A DNA stretch of 64,000 nt from Burkholderia dolosa. GTDB lineage: Bacteria > Pseudomonadota > Gammaproteobacteria > Burkholderiales > Burkholderiaceae. The notes beneath the pieces were generated by a model. That model was given only the letters and a program-made list of their open reading frames with translations, searched no databases and was not told the DNA's origin. A program made the position numbers and the translations under genes. The stretch covers positions 16,560 to 80,559 of the forward strand of contig NZ_CABVPR010000027.1 in assembly GCF_902499135.1 (NCBI RefSeq), given 5' to 3'. Shown here piece by piece: positions 36,682 through 45,885 of this stretch (the stretch's first letter is position 1; every line of letters starts with the position of its first letter).

Positions 36682-38037
36682 ATGGATTTCGACTACGACC
36701 TTTTCGTCATCGGGGCCGGCTCGGGCGGCGTGAGACTGGCCCGGATGTCGGCTTCGTACGGCGCGCGCGTCGGCATTGCCGAGGAAGAGCAGATCGGCGG
36801 CACGTGCGTGCTGCGCGGCTGCGTGCCGAAGAAGCTGCTGGTCTATGCGTCGCACTATCCGCACGACGTCGAGGACGCGAAGGGCTTCGGCTGGACCTTC
36901 GGCGCCGGCACGCTCGACTGGCCGGCGCTGATCGCCGCGAAGGACCGCGAGATCAATCGGCTGAGCGACATCTACGTGAATCTGCTGCGTCAATCCGGCG
37001 TGGACATGCATGCGGGACGCGCGACGCTCGTCGATGCGCATACGGTCGCCGTCGGCGATCGCCGGTTCCGCGCGCGCCACATCGCGATCGCGACCGGCTC
37101 GCGCCCGTCGCTGCCGCCGCGGCCCGGCATCGAGCATGCGATCACGTCGCGCGAGGCGCTGTCGCTTCCCGCGCTGCCCGAGCGCATCGCGGTGGTCGGC
37201 GGCGGCTATATCGCGGTCGAGTTCGCGGGCATCTTCAACGGATTCGGCAGCCGCGTCGACCTGTTCTATCGCGGCGACACGATCCTGCGCGGCTTCGACG
37301 ACGACGTGCGGCAGTTCCTGTCCGACGAGATGACGAAGCAGGGCGTCGCGATCCATTGCCGTGCGGTGATCGACGCGATCGAGCGCGCGGACGACGGCAC
37401 GTTGAGCGTGCGCGTCGGCGATGCGCGGCACGGGCCGTACGACGCGGTGCTGTACGCGACCGGCCGCGTACCGAACGTCGAAGGGCTCGGGCTCGAGCAG
37501 GCCGGCGTCGTGCTCGACGCGCGCGGTGCGATCGCGGTCGATGCGTATTCGGCGACGTCGGTCGAATCGATCCATGCGATCGGCGACGTGACGTCGCGTC
37601 CGCAGCTCACGCCGGTGGCGACGCGCGACGGCGCGCTGCTCGCGATGACGCTGTTCGGCGGCCGGCGCGTCGCGACCGACCACGAGTGGGTGCCGTCGGC
37701 GGTATTCAGTCAGCCGGAGGTCGCGACCGTCGGCCTCACCGAAGCGCACGCGCGCGACCTGCACGGCGAAGTGGACGTCTACCGCACGTCGTTCAAGGCG
37801 CTGCGCCACTCGCTGTCGGGCCGCGACGAGCGCACGCTGATGAAGCTCGTCGTCGCGCGCGACAGCCAGCGCGTGGTCGGCGCGCACATGGTCGGCCGCG
37901 ACGCGGGCGAGATCATCCAGGGGATTGCGATCGCGATTCGCGCGGGCGCGACCAAAGCGCAGTTCGACGAAACGATCGGCATTCATCCGACCGCGGCCGA
38001 GGAGTTCGTGACGATGCGCCAGAAAGTGAACGACTAG
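36682..38037 (+). CDS. gor: Glutathione-disulfide reductase
   Basis: FAD-dependent NADPH:GSSG reductase, 451 aa, cytosolic. The FAD motif VIGAGSGGVR and the redox-active pair Cys42/Cys47 in GGTCVLRGCVPKK identify glutathione reductase within the pyridine nucleotide disulphide family. The NADPH motif is VVGGGYIAVEFAGIF. The C-terminal dimerisation domain ends with the catalytic His435-Glu segment (GIHPTAAEEFVT). ATGAGGGC precedes the ATG. Confidence 0.95.
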   Translation: MDFDYDLFVIGAGSGGVRLARMSASYGARVGIAEEEQIGGTCVLRGCVPKKLLVYASHYPHDVEDAKGFGWTFGAGTLDWPALIAAKDREINRLSDIYVNLLRQSGVDMHAGRATLVDAHTVAVGDRRFRARHIAIATGSRPSLPPRPGIEHAITSREALSLPALPERIAVVGGGYIAVEFAGIFNGFGSRVDLFYRGDTILRGFDDDVRQFLSDEMTKQGVAIHCRAVIDAIERADDGTLSVRVGDARHGPYDAVLYATGRVPNVEGLGLEQAGVVLDARGAIAVDAYSATSVESIHAIGDVTSRPQLTPVATRDGALLAMTLFGGRRVATDHEWVPSAVFSQPEVATVGLTEAHARDLHGEVDVYRTSFKALRHSLSGRDERTLMKLVVARDSQRVVGAHMVGRDAGEIIQGIAIAIRAGATKAQFDETIGIHPTAAEEFVTMRQKVND

Positions 38038-38506
38038 CGGTGCCGGCGCGCCGGCTCGTCGGCCGGCGCGCCGCCGCGGCTTCATGGCCGCACGGCTGCT
38101 GCGCGTTTTCCGTACCGCGCACCGCGGGCGCGTGTGGCGAATACGCCGCAAACCCGCGCATCGTTTTGCCGATTGCCCGTCTCGATAAAGAGGTTTGGTA
38201 TGATCGCGCCAAAGCATATACGGGGCCAAGCATGCGCGATCAACAGCGCACTGAACAGAACAATGGGGTAACCGGCGCGCGCCACGCTGTCGATCGTCGC
38301 GCCGCCTGTCCGTCTCTCGCCGCAACACGTCCGTTGCGCGCACTTTCCCTCCGAATACCGACGTCGTCCGCACGGCGATGAACCGGCTCGCGCGCGTCGC
38401 TTCGGCGCGCGCGAGCCGCTCCGTACCGCGATCCCGCCGATCGCCGGTCCGCCGGCGATTCGGCACGCCCGTCCCGGGCACACTTTCCACGCAAGGAGAC
38501 CCAGCA
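38038..38506 (+). other. Intergenic region gor to csgG-like gene
   Basis: This 469-bp stretch has a perfect 12-bp-arm hairpin just after gor (38044-38073). It also has a TATGAT at 38198-38203, a possible -10 element for the lipoprotein operon without a clear -35. A frame open from 38378 into the lipoprotein gene lacks a signal peptide at that start. Nothing else is supported. Confidence 0.45.
38044..38073 (+). terminator. Hairpin after gor
   Basis: CGGCGCGCCGGC, a 6-nt loop, GCCGGCGCGCCG, starting 6 bp after the gor stop. The stem is very stable but there is no T-run, so it may stabilise the mRNA 3' end or assist Rho-type termination. Confidence 0.5.
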
Positions 38507-39184
38507 GTGAATACTCAGACACGACGCACCGTGGTCGTCGCGGCGCTGGTCGCCGCAGCGCTGTCCGGCTGCGCGACCGAATCGTCGCGCACGCTCGACG
38601 TGCCGGCCGTCAGCAGCGCGCAGAAGCCGTACGCCGGCAAGCCCGTCGCGATCGCCGTCGGCAAGTTCGACAACCGTTCGAGCTACATGCGCGGCATCTT
38701 CTCGGACGGCATCGACCGTCTCGGCGGACAGGCGAAGACGATCCTCGTCACGCGCCTGCAGCAGAGCCACCGCTTCAACGTGCTCGATCGCGAGAACCTC
38801 GACGAGATCAAGCAGGAAGCGGGCTTCCTGAAGAAGGCGCAGGCGGTGAAGGGCGCGAACTACGTGGTGACCGGCGACGTGACCGAGTTCGGCCGCAAGG
38901 ACGTCGGCGACCACCAGCTGTTCGGCATTCTCGGCCGCGGCAAGACGCAGGTCGCGTACGCGAAGGTCAACCTGAACATCGTCGACACGACGACGTCGGA
39001 AGTCGTCGCATCGAGCCAGGGCGCCGGCGAGTTCAGCCTGTCGAACCGCGAGGTGATCGGCTTCGGCGGCACGGCCGGCTACGACTCGACGCTCAACGGC
39101 AAGGTGCTCGATCTCGCGATCCAGGAGGCCGTGAACCACCTCGTCGACCAGGTCGACGCCGGTGCGCTGAAGGTCGCGAAGTAA
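38507..39184 (+). CDS. CsgG/HfaB-family lipoprotein
   Basis: Predicted outer-membrane-associated lipoprotein, 225 aa, of the CsgG family. The start is a GTG at 38507, with AAGGAGA 7 bases upstream; it gives a clean lipoprotein signal with lipobox ALSGC (Cys22). The CsgG-like body includes KPVAIAVGKFDNRSSYMRG and LVTRLQQSHRFNVLDRENLD. It heads a three-gene lipoprotein operon with DUF4810 and DUF799 proteins. There is no curli gene nearby, so curli export is not implied. Confidence 0.86.
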   Translation: MNTQTRRTVVVAALVAAALSGCATESSRTLDVPAVSSAQKPYAGKPVAIAVGKFDNRSSYMRGIFSDGIDRLGGQAKTILVTRLQQSHRFNVLDRENLDEIKQEAGFLKKAQAVKGANYVVTGDVTEFGRKDVGDHQLFGILGRGKTQVAYAKVNLNIVDTTTSEVVASSQGAGEFSLSNREVIGFGGTAGYDSTLNGKVLDLAIQEAVNHLVDQVDAGALKVAK

Positions 39185-39265
39185 GCCGCCGAACGACATG
39201 CCGCAGCGCGCGCCGGGCCGGCGCCGCGCTCGACCGATTCACCACGACATCGAAGAGAAAAGACC

Positions 39266-39709
39266 ATGAAACGGGGTAACTGGCTGCCGGCGACGGCCGC
39301 CGTCTTGCTGCTTGCCGGCTGCGCGAACACCACGCCGCCGCTTTATCAGTGGACCGGCTATCAGCCGCAGGTATACGAATACTTCAAGGGGCAGAAGTCG
39401 CCGCAGGAGCAGATCGACGCGCTCGAAAAGGCGCTGCAGGAGATCCGCGGGAAGGGCCACATGCCGCCGCCGGGCTTCCATGCGCATCTCGGAATGCTGT
39501 ATGCGAGCATCGGCAGCGAGCAGCAGGCCGAACAGGAATTGCAGGCGGAGAAGCAGCTGTTTCCGGAATCGTCGACGTACATGGATTTCCTGCTGAAGAA
39601 GAAAACCGGCGAGCCGAAGGCCGCGGATCAGAAGACGGCCGACCAGAACGGCGCCGCGCAGACGGTCGCTGGTCAGAAGAACGCCGATTCGACCACCGCC
39701 AAACAGTGA
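39266..39709 (+). CDS. DUF4810 domain lipoprotein
   Basis: Lipoprotein of 147 aa with lipobox LLAGC (Cys19). The core motifs PLYQWTGYQPQVYEYFKG and PPPGFHAHLGMLYASIGS define DUF4810; the latter half resembles a single TPR. The C-terminal tail is a degenerate Lys/Gln/Ala/Asp repeat (KTADQNGAAQ, KNADSTTAKQ). It is the second gene of the lipoprotein operon, function unknown. Confidence 0.85.
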   Translation: MKRGNWLPATAAVLLLAGCANTTPPLYQWTGYQPQVYEYFKGQKSPQEQIDALEKALQEIRGKGHMPPPGFHAHLGMLYASIGSEQQAEQELQAEKQLFPESSTYMDFLLKKKTGEPKAADQKTADQNGAAQTVAGQKNADSTTAKQ

Positions 39710-39719
39710 CGCGCCTGCC

Positions 39720-40385
39720 ATGTTCAAGACTCTTTCATTCAAGCTGATGTCCGTGCTGTCGATCGTCGCGCTGCTGAGCGCGTGCGCGCAGCCGGTGAAA
39801 CGCCCCAACTACACCGCGTTCAAGAAGAGCCAGCCGCGCTCGATCCTGGTGCTGCCGCCGATCAACGAAACGTCCGACGTTGCGGCGACCTACGGGATGC
39901 TGTCGCAGATGACGCTGCCGCTCGCCGAGTCGGGCTACTACGTGGTGCCGGTCGCGGTGATGGACGAGACGTTCAAGCAGAACGGCCTGACCAATCCGAC
40001 GGAGATCCAGCAGACGTCGCCCGCGAAGCTGCGCGAGATCTTCGGCGCGGACGCCGCGCTGTACTCGAAGGTGTCGCAGTACGGCACCGTCTACCGGGTG
40101 CTTGCGAGCGCAACGGTCGTGTCGGCATCGGCGAAGCTCGTCGATCTGCGCACCGGCGACGTGCTGTGGCAGGGCCGCGCGAGCGCGAGCAGCGACGAAG
40201 GCGGCAACAACGGCGGCGGCGGGCTGATCGGCATGCTCGTGACGGCCGCGGTCAAGCAGATCGCGAACACGCTGATGGACCAGAGCCACAACGTCGCGGG
40301 AGTCACGAGCGGCCGGCTGCTGTCGGCCGGCCCGCCGAACGGCCTGCTGTACGGGCCGCATTCGCCGAAGTACGGAACCGACTGA
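39720..40385 (+). CDS. DUF799 (GNA1162-family) lipoprotein
   Basis: Lipoprotein of 221 aa with lipobox LLSAC (Cys22), related to Neisseria GNA1162. It shows RSILVLPPINETSDVAATYG and KLREIFGADAALYSKVSQYG, with a Gly/Asn-rich loop (EGGNNGGGG) before the C-terminal helix. The family fold resembles part of TolB/CsgG-type periplasmic proteins. It lies 10 bp after the DUF4810 gene; the three probably form one envelope complex. Confidence 0.86.
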   Translation: MFKTLSFKLMSVLSIVALLSACAQPVKRPNYTAFKKSQPRSILVLPPINETSDVAATYGMLSQMTLPLAESGYYVVPVAVMDETFKQNGLTNPTEIQQTSPAKLREIFGADAALYSKVSQYGTVYRVLASATVVSASAKLVDLRTGDVLWQGRASASSDEGGNNGGGGLIGMLVTAAVKQIANTLMDQSHNVAGVTSGRLLSAGPPNGLLYGPHSPKYGTD

Positions 40386-40479
40386 TCGGCGCAATGCCGG
40401 CTCCGCCCGCGCGGCCGCGACGCGAACGCGTTCAGCTGCCCGCAGCGCGAAGCCGGCGCGTTCCGGGATGTCCGACGAG

Positions 40480-40506
40480 ACGGCCGCGCGCAAGCGCGGC
40501 CGTTTT
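40480..40506 (+). terminator. Rho-independent terminator of the lipoprotein operon
   Basis: ACGGCCGCGC, GCAA loop, GCGCGGCCGT, then TTT. A perfect 10-bp stem with a GNRA tetraloop. Confidence 0.85.
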
Positions 40507-40568
40507 GCGTTCGGCGTTTTGCGTTGGGCGTTGCGTTCGGCGTTCGGCGTTGCGCGTTTCGCATTCCG

Positions 40569-40603
40569 CGTTGCTCGTTGCTCGTTGCGCGTTGCTCGTT
40601 GCG
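40569..40603. repeat. 7-bp tandem repeat (5 copies)
   Basis: Five copies of CGTTGCT/CGTTGCG. A looser array of CGTTCGGCG-like units precedes it (40505-40560). It sits between the lipoprotein operon terminator and the end of the second puuB-type gene. Confidence 0.8.
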
Positions 40604-40622
40604 CGTGCGGCGCCCGCGCCGC

Positions 40623-41924
40623 TCAATGCACGCCGAACGCGTCGAGCAGCCGATACCAGCTCATCGCGAGCACGAGCGCCGGCGTGCGCAGCGCCGCGCC
40701 GCCCGGAAAGTCGCGGTGACGGATCTTGCCGAACAGGTCGAAGCGGCTCGCCTGTCCGTCGATCGCATCAGCGATCAATTGGCCCGCGAGCGCGGTCGTG
40801 TTCACGCCGTGCCCGGAAAACCCCTGCGCGAAATACATCGTCGGCGCGACGCGCCCGAAATGCGGCGCGCGGTTCATCGTGATGTCGACGAAGCCGCCCC
40901 ATGCGTAGTCGATCTTCACGTCCGCGAGCTGCGGGAACGTCTTCAGCATGTCGTTGCGCATCGCGGCCGCGAGGTTGCGCGGCGGCCGCGTCGAATAGCT
41001 GACCTTGCCGCCCCACACGAGCCGCGTGTCGGGCGCCGGCCGGAAATAATCGAGCACGAAGCGGCTGTCGCAGATCGCCGCGCGCGCGGGCATCAGCGCG
41101 GCGGCGCGCGCCTCGCCGAGCGGCGCCGTCGCGATCACGTAGGTGCCGACCGGCATGATCTTCTTCGCGAGCGCGGGTGCGAGCGAGCCGACGTACGTAT
41201 TGCACGCGAGCACGACGAAGCGTGCGCGCACGTGGCCGCCGGCCGTTTCGACGACGTGGCCGCCCGCGACGTCGCGCACGCGCGTCGCGCAGCTGTCCTC
41301 GTGGATGCGCACGCCCGCCGCGGTCGCCGCACGCGCGAGGCCGAGCGTGTAGTTCAGCGGATGAAGATGGCCGCTGTCCGGATCGTACAGGCCGCCGCGA
41401 TAGCGCGACGACTGCACGTAGCCGCTAAGCTCGTTCTCGTCGACGAATCGAAAGCGGTCGTAGCCGAAGCGTGTCGCGGCGTCGTCGCGCCAGCGCTTCA
41501 GCGAATCGGCATCGCGGCCGGTGTTCGCGGCGGTCAGATAGCCGGGGACGAACGCGCAGTCGATCGCGTGCTTCGCGATGCGCGACTTCACGAGCGCGAG
41601 CGCTTCGAGTCCCATGTCCCAGACCCGCTTCACGTCGTCGGCCGGCATGAACTGCGCAAACGTGTCGATGCCGCACGCGAACCCGCCGATCAGCTGGCCG
41701 CCGTTGCGGCCGCTCGCCGCCCATCCGACCCGCGACGCGTCGAGCACGACCACCGAATGGCCGCGCTCGGCGAGATTCAGCGCGGCGGACAGCCCGGTGA
41801 GGCCGGCGCCGATCACGCACACGTCCGCATCGGCAGCACCGGCGAGCGGCGCATGGCGCGTCGTATCGTTGACGGTCGCCGCGTAGTACGACGCGGCGTG
41901 GGGTTGATTCGCGAATGTCTGCAT
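40623..41924 (-). CDS. puuB: Gamma-glutamylputrescine oxidase (PuuB), copy 2
   Basis: FAD-dependent amine oxidase, 433 aa, expected to oxidise gamma-glutamylputrescine to the aldehyde with H2O2. It shows the FAD motif VCVIGAGLTGLSAALNLAER, SRVGWAASGRNGGQLIGGFA, and the C-terminal YFAQGFSGHGVNTTALAGQL and RHRDFPGGAALRTPAL, all matching E. coli PuuB as I recall it. It is last gene of the minus-strand polyamine operon, 25 bp after a paralogue. Of the two copies this one is closer to E. coli PuuB by eye. Confidence 0.87.
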   Translation of the reverse strand: MQTFANQPHAASYYAATVNDTTRHAPLAGAADADVCVIGAGLTGLSAALNLAERGHSVVVLDASRVGWAASGRNGGQLIGGFACGIDTFAQFMPADDVKRVWDMGLEALALVKSRIAKHAIDCAFVPGYLTAANTGRDADSLKRWRDDAATRFGYDRFRFVDENELSGYVQSSRYRGGLYDPDSGHLHPLNYTLGLARAATAAGVRIHEDSCATRVRDVAGGHVVETAGGHVRARFVVLACNTYVGSLAPALAKKIMPVGTYVIATAPLGEARAAALMPARAAICDSRFVLDYFRPAPDTRLVWGGKVSYSTRPPRNLAAAMRNDMLKTFPQLADVKIDYAWGGFVDITMNRAPHFGRVAPTMYFAQGFSGHGVNTTALAGQLIADAIDGQASRFDLFGKIRHRDFPGGAALRTPALVLAMSWYRLLDAFGVH

Positions 41925-41949
41925 GATGTCGAGAACGAAGTGGACGGGC

Positions 41950-43254
41950 TCAGAACAGCGCGCGCACGCGGTGATACAGCATCCCGAGTTCGAGCGCCGG
42001 CTGCCGCCACGCGTCGCCGCCCGGAAAGCGGCGGTGACGCAGCCGGGCGAACAGGTCGAACGCGCGCGTGTCGCCCGCGATCGCGCCGGCGACCGCGCGC
42101 CCCGCAATGCCGGTGAGCGCGACGCCGTGGCCGCTGAAGCCCTGCACGTAGAAGAAGTTCGGATCGATCGCGCCGAAGTCCGGCGCGCGGTTGCGCGTGA
42201 CGTCGACGAAGCCGCCCCACGCATGCGCGACGCGCACGTCCGCGAGCTGCGGGAACACGCGCACCATCCGCCGCCGGATCGTTTCGGCGAGCTCGGCCGG
42301 CGACGCACCGGCCGAGCTCGCGCGGCCACCGAACAGCATCCGGTGATCGGAGGAGAGCCGGAAGTAGTCGAGGAAGAAGTTGTTGTCGCACACGGCTTCG
42401 CGTTGCGCGATCAGCGCATCGGCGCGCGCACGGCCGAGCGGTTCGGTCGCGACGATATACGATGCGACCGGCGCGATGCGCGCGGCGGTCGACGCGGGCA
42501 GCACGCCGCCCGGCCCCGCGTTGCAGCACGACACGACGAAGCGGCAGCGCACTTCGCCCGACGGCGTGCGCACGACCGGCCGCGCGCCGCGCTCGACCGC
42601 GAGCGCCGGCGTGTGCGCGTACAGCGCGACGCCTTCGCGGCGTGCGGCGTCGGCGAGGCCCAGACAATACTTGAGCGGATGCAGGTGGCCCGACAGCGGA
42701 TCGTAGACGCCGGCGAGATAGCGCGTCGACGCGATGCGTGCGCGTATCGCGCCGGTGTCGAGCCATGCGAGCGACGGATGTCCCCAGCGCGACGTCGCGG
42801 CGTCCATCCACGCGCGCAGATCGGCGACGCGGCGCGGCTTCGTCGCGACCGTCAGATAGCCGCGCGTGAAGTCGCAGTCGATCGCGTAGCGCGCGATCCG
42901 TTCGGCGATCAGCGCGACGCCGTCAAGCGACAGCGACCATGCGGCGCGCGCACCGTCGGCGCCGAGCTGCCGCTCGATCTCGCCGTCCTTCGCGAAGCCG
43001 GTGATCGCCTGTCCGCCGTTGCGGCCCGATGCGCCCCAGCCGGGACGATGCGCGTCGATCGCCGCGACCGACAGCCCGCGCGCGCGGCAGTCGAGCGCCG
43101 TCGACAGGCCCGCGAAGCCCGCGCCGATCACGCACACGTCGACGTCGATCGCGTCGTCGAGCACGCGATCGTCGACCGGCGGCCGCACGGCGGTCGCTTC
43201 GTAATACGAGTCGCGCGCGAGCGTGTCCGCGCGGCGGCTGAACGATTGCATCAT
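41950..43254 (-). CDS. PuuB-like FAD-dependent oxidase, copy 1
   Basis: Paralogue of the next gene, 434 aa, same DAO/PuuB fold: VCVIGAGFAGLSTALDCRAR, GWGASGRNGGQAITGFAKDG, and YVQGFSGHGVALTGIAGRAV near the C-terminus. The two proteins keep the same motif order but differ in most surface residues, so the duplication is old. It may act on a different gamma-glutamyl amine such as that of spermidine or cadaverine; this is inference. The start at 43254 (MMQSF) has GGAG 8 bases upstream. Confidence 0.85.
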   Translation of the reverse strand: MMQSFSRRADTLARDSYYEATAVRPPVDDRVLDDAIDVDVCVIGAGFAGLSTALDCRARGLSVAAIDAHRPGWGASGRNGGQAITGFAKDGEIERQLGADGARAAWSLSLDGVALIAERIARYAIDCDFTRGYLTVATKPRRVADLRAWMDAATSRWGHPSLAWLDTGAIRARIASTRYLAGVYDPLSGHLHPLKYCLGLADAARREGVALYAHTPALAVERGARPVVRTPSGEVRCRFVVSCCNAGPGGVLPASTAARIAPVASYIVATEPLGRARADALIAQREAVCDNNFFLDYFRLSSDHRMLFGGRASSAGASPAELAETIRRRMVRVFPQLADVRVAHAWGGFVDVTRNRAPDFGAIDPNFFYVQGFSGHGVALTGIAGRAVAGAIAGDTRAFDLFARLRHRRFPGGDAWRQPALELGMLYHRVRALF

Positions 43255-43363
43255 CGAACGGGCTCCATCGGATGCGGCCGGATGCCGATGCGCGCCGCGC
43301 ATGCCCCCGGCCGGATAAACACGCGGCGCGCCGCCTGCATCGTGCGGCGCGCTGTACTGCACG

Positions 43364-44938
43364 TCAGAACGAATAGATGAACTGCGTCGCGAGCAGGTCG
43401 TTGGACTTGCCGTACGACCCGTCGTTGCGCAGGAACACCTTGTTGTTCGCCCAGTCGTGCCGGTATTCGACCTTCACGGTGATCTGCTGGGTCGGATAGA
43501 ACAGCAGGTCGAGCGCGACGTCCTGACGGACCGCGCCCTTGCAGTCGAAGCCGAGGCCGCCGTTCGCCTTCGACGTCGCGAGGCAGTCCGCATCGACGCC
43601 GAAGCCGTTGTACGGATCCATCCCGTTGCCGTTCAGCGCGATGCCGCCGCCACCGCCGCCGTTCTTGCGGTTCACGAGCGCATCGTAGCGCAGCGTCACG
43701 CCCATGCGGCCGACCACCGGCGCATTGAACTTGCGGTGCGCGAGCAGCGACAGCCCGTACCATTGCGCGAGCCCGCCGTTGTACGCCGCATGCTGTTGCT
43801 GGCCGTAGTCGAGCTCGGCGTTGTACTGCACGTCCGCGAGCGTGTAGGTCGCGTCGACTTCGCCGAAGAAGAACGTGCCGTAGCCGCTTGGCGCGGCGCC
43901 GCCCGGACCGTAGTGGACGACGCCGTCCGCATCGATTGCGCTCGCGAGCGTCTGCCGGCCGATGTTGAACGAGCCGCCGATGTCGAGCGCGCTCGACCAC
44001 GTGTAGTCCGCGCGCGCGGTGAAGGTCGGCACCTTGTTGCTGGTCGTGATCGGATCGCCGAGCGCGTTGGTGCCCGTCTGCGTGACCGAGCCGTACGTGC
44101 GGTACTGCTCGTTGCCGACGAAGAACTTCCACGCCCAGTTGCCCTTCGTGTAGTTCGCGCCCGCGCCGACGTAGCTGCCCGGATCGGAGAAGTCGTACAG
44201 CAGGTTGTGCGTGAGCGTCAGCATCTGGTTCGACTGCTGCACTTCGTAGCCGCCGAAGCTCGGGATCAGGCCGGCGACGAGCGTCGTCGTCGCGCTGATC
44301 GGCACGTTGACGACCGCCGTATTCAGCAGGTTGTCGGTGATCGAGCCGCGCGAATTCTGCAGCAGCGTGATCCCGTTGCCGCGGTTCGGCATCAGCGTGA
44401 TCTCGGCCGACGGCGCCATCGGGCCGACGCCGAACGTCTTCTTGATGTCGAGGTACAGATCGCCGAACGTGCTGTTGAAGTAGTTGTACGCGTTCTCGTG
44501 GTTCGCGAACAGGAACGACGACGTGCCGGCCGCGCGGTTGTAGATGTAGGTCGGATCGATGTAGCCGGTCACCGACAGGCCCGCGAGCGGCCCGGTGTTC
44601 GCCGCGTCGGTCAGCGAGTCGACCTTCAGCTGCTGGTTCGCGATCTGCTGCTTCATCTCGCTCACTTCGTCGTTGGTCAGCGCGGCCTGCGCGCGGCCGT
44701 AATCCGGCGACGACGGATCGGCCGCGACGACGGCCGGCCTGGCCGGGCCCGCGGCGCCGGTCTGCGCGACGGGCGCGCCGCCCGATTGCGCGGCGAGCTG
44801 CGCCTGCATCGCCTTCATCTGTTTCTGCAGCGCGGCAACCTGCGCCTGCAGCGCCTTGATCTCGGCGGACGTCGAGCCGGCCAGCGCGATGCCCGGCAAC
44901 GCGCCGGCCACCAGCAGGCAGATCAGTTTCTTCTTCAT
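43364..44938 (-). CDS. DUF3138 family putative outer-membrane beta-barrel
   Basis: Predicted outer-membrane protein of 524 aa. It has a signal peptide (residues 1-20, ALA-GS), a short coiled coil (about 24-50: IKALQAQVAALQKQMKAMQA), an Ala/Pro linker, and then alternating hydrophobic strands with aromatic girdles through to a terminal FIYSF, the C-terminal Phe typical of Bam substrates. It begins VTGYIDPTYIYNRAAG like phosphate/phosphonate-type porins. AAGGAG lies before the ATG. It lies within the pot/puu run, between potI and puuB, so an outer-membrane channel for polyamines is a reasonable inference. Confidence 0.75.
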   Translation of the reverse strand: MKKKLICLLVAGALPGIALAGSTSAEIKALQAQVAALQKQMKAMQAQLAAQSGGAPVAQTGAAGPARPAVVAADPSSPDYGRAQAALTNDEVSEMKQQIANQQLKVDSLTDAANTGPLAGLSVTGYIDPTYIYNRAAGTSSFLFANHENAYNYFNSTFGDLYLDIKKTFGVGPMAPSAEITLMPNRGNGITLLQNSRGSITDNLLNTAVVNVPISATTTLVAGLIPSFGGYEVQQSNQMLTLTHNLLYDFSDPGSYVGAGANYTKGNWAWKFFVGNEQYRTYGSVTQTGTNALGDPITTSNKVPTFTARADYTWSSALDIGGSFNIGRQTLASAIDADGVVHYGPGGAAPSGYGTFFFGEVDATYTLADVQYNAELDYGQQQHAAYNGGLAQWYGLSLLAHRKFNAPVVGRMGVTLRYDALVNRKNGGGGGGIALNGNGMDPYNGFGVDADCLATSKANGGLGFDCKGAVRQDVALDLLFYPTQQITVKVEYRHDWANNKVFLRNDGSYGKSNDLLATQFIYSF

Positions 44939-45045
44939 TGCGGATTCTCCTTGTCGTGCGGCTGTCAAAATGCGTTTCGGATCGCACGCCGCGCCGGGCG
45001 GCGCGCGATCGCTGTCGTCATCGGTACGGGAAGCGGCGCGGCGCT

Positions 45046-45885
45046 TCAGGCGGTCGCGAACGCCTGTTTCATGTCGGCCGCGCGGCGGCGTTCGCGCGCG
45101 ATCATCATCCGGTTCACGCCGATCACGCCGATCGTCACCGCGGTGATGAACAGCGTCGCGAGCGCGTTCATCTCGGGGTTCAGGCCGAGGCGCACGCGCG
45201 AGAACACGACGAGCGGCAGCGTCGTCGAGCCGGGCCCGGACAGGAAGGCCGACAGCACCAGATCGTCGATCGACAGCGTGAACGACAGCAGCCAGCCCGA
45301 CAGCAGCGCCTGCGAGATCAGCGGCAGCGTGACGACGAAGAACACCTTCAGCGGCGTCGCACCGAGATCGAGCGCCGCTTCTTCGAGCGACTTGTTCATC
45401 TCCTTCACGCGCGACTGCACGATGATCGCCACGTACGACACGCAGAGCATCACGTGGCCGATCCAGATCGTCACCATCCCGCGGCCCTTCGGCCAGCCGA
45501 ACATCTGCTCGAGCGCGACGAACAGCAGCAGCAGCGAGATGCCCTGGATCACCTCCGGGATCACGAGCGGCGCGTTGATCATCCCGGTGTACAGCGTGAA
45601 GCCGCGAAAGCGCCCGAAGCGCGCGAGCACGAAGCCGGCCCACGTGCCGATCGCGACCGACGCGGTGGCCGTCAGCAGCCCGATCTTCAGCGACAGCCAC
45701 GCGGCCGCGAGCAACTCGTCGTCCTGCCACAGCGCCGCATACCACTTCAGCGAGAAGCCCGACCACACCGTGACCAGCTTCGACTCGTTGAACGAGTACA
45801 CGACGAGGCTGATGATCGGGATGTACAGAAACAGGAAGCCGAAGGCGAGAACGCCCGTCGACAGCGGTTTGCTCGGCTTGATCAT
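45046..45885 (-). CDS. potI: Putrescine ABC transporter permease PotI
   Basis: Second inner-membrane permease of the putrescine importer, 279 aa with six helices. LYIPIISLVVYSFNESKLVT near the start and the EAA loop EEAALDLGATPLKVFFVVTL match PotI/PotC. Its ATG overlaps the potH stop by 4 bp. The DUF3138 gene follows 107 bp downstream on the same strand. Confidence 0.93.
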   Translation of the reverse strand: MIKPSKPLSTGVLAFGFLFLYIPIISLVVYSFNESKLVTVWSGFSLKWYAALWQDDELLAAAWLSLKIGLLTATASVAIGTWAGFVLARFGRFRGFTLYTGMINAPLVIPEVIQGISLLLLFVALEQMFGWPKGRGMVTIWIGHVMLCVSYVAIIVQSRVKEMNKSLEEAALDLGATPLKVFFVVTLPLISQALLSGWLLSFTLSIDDLVLSAFLSGPGSTTLPLVVFSRVRLGLNPEMNALATLFITAVTIGVIGVNRMMIARERRRAADMKQAFATA

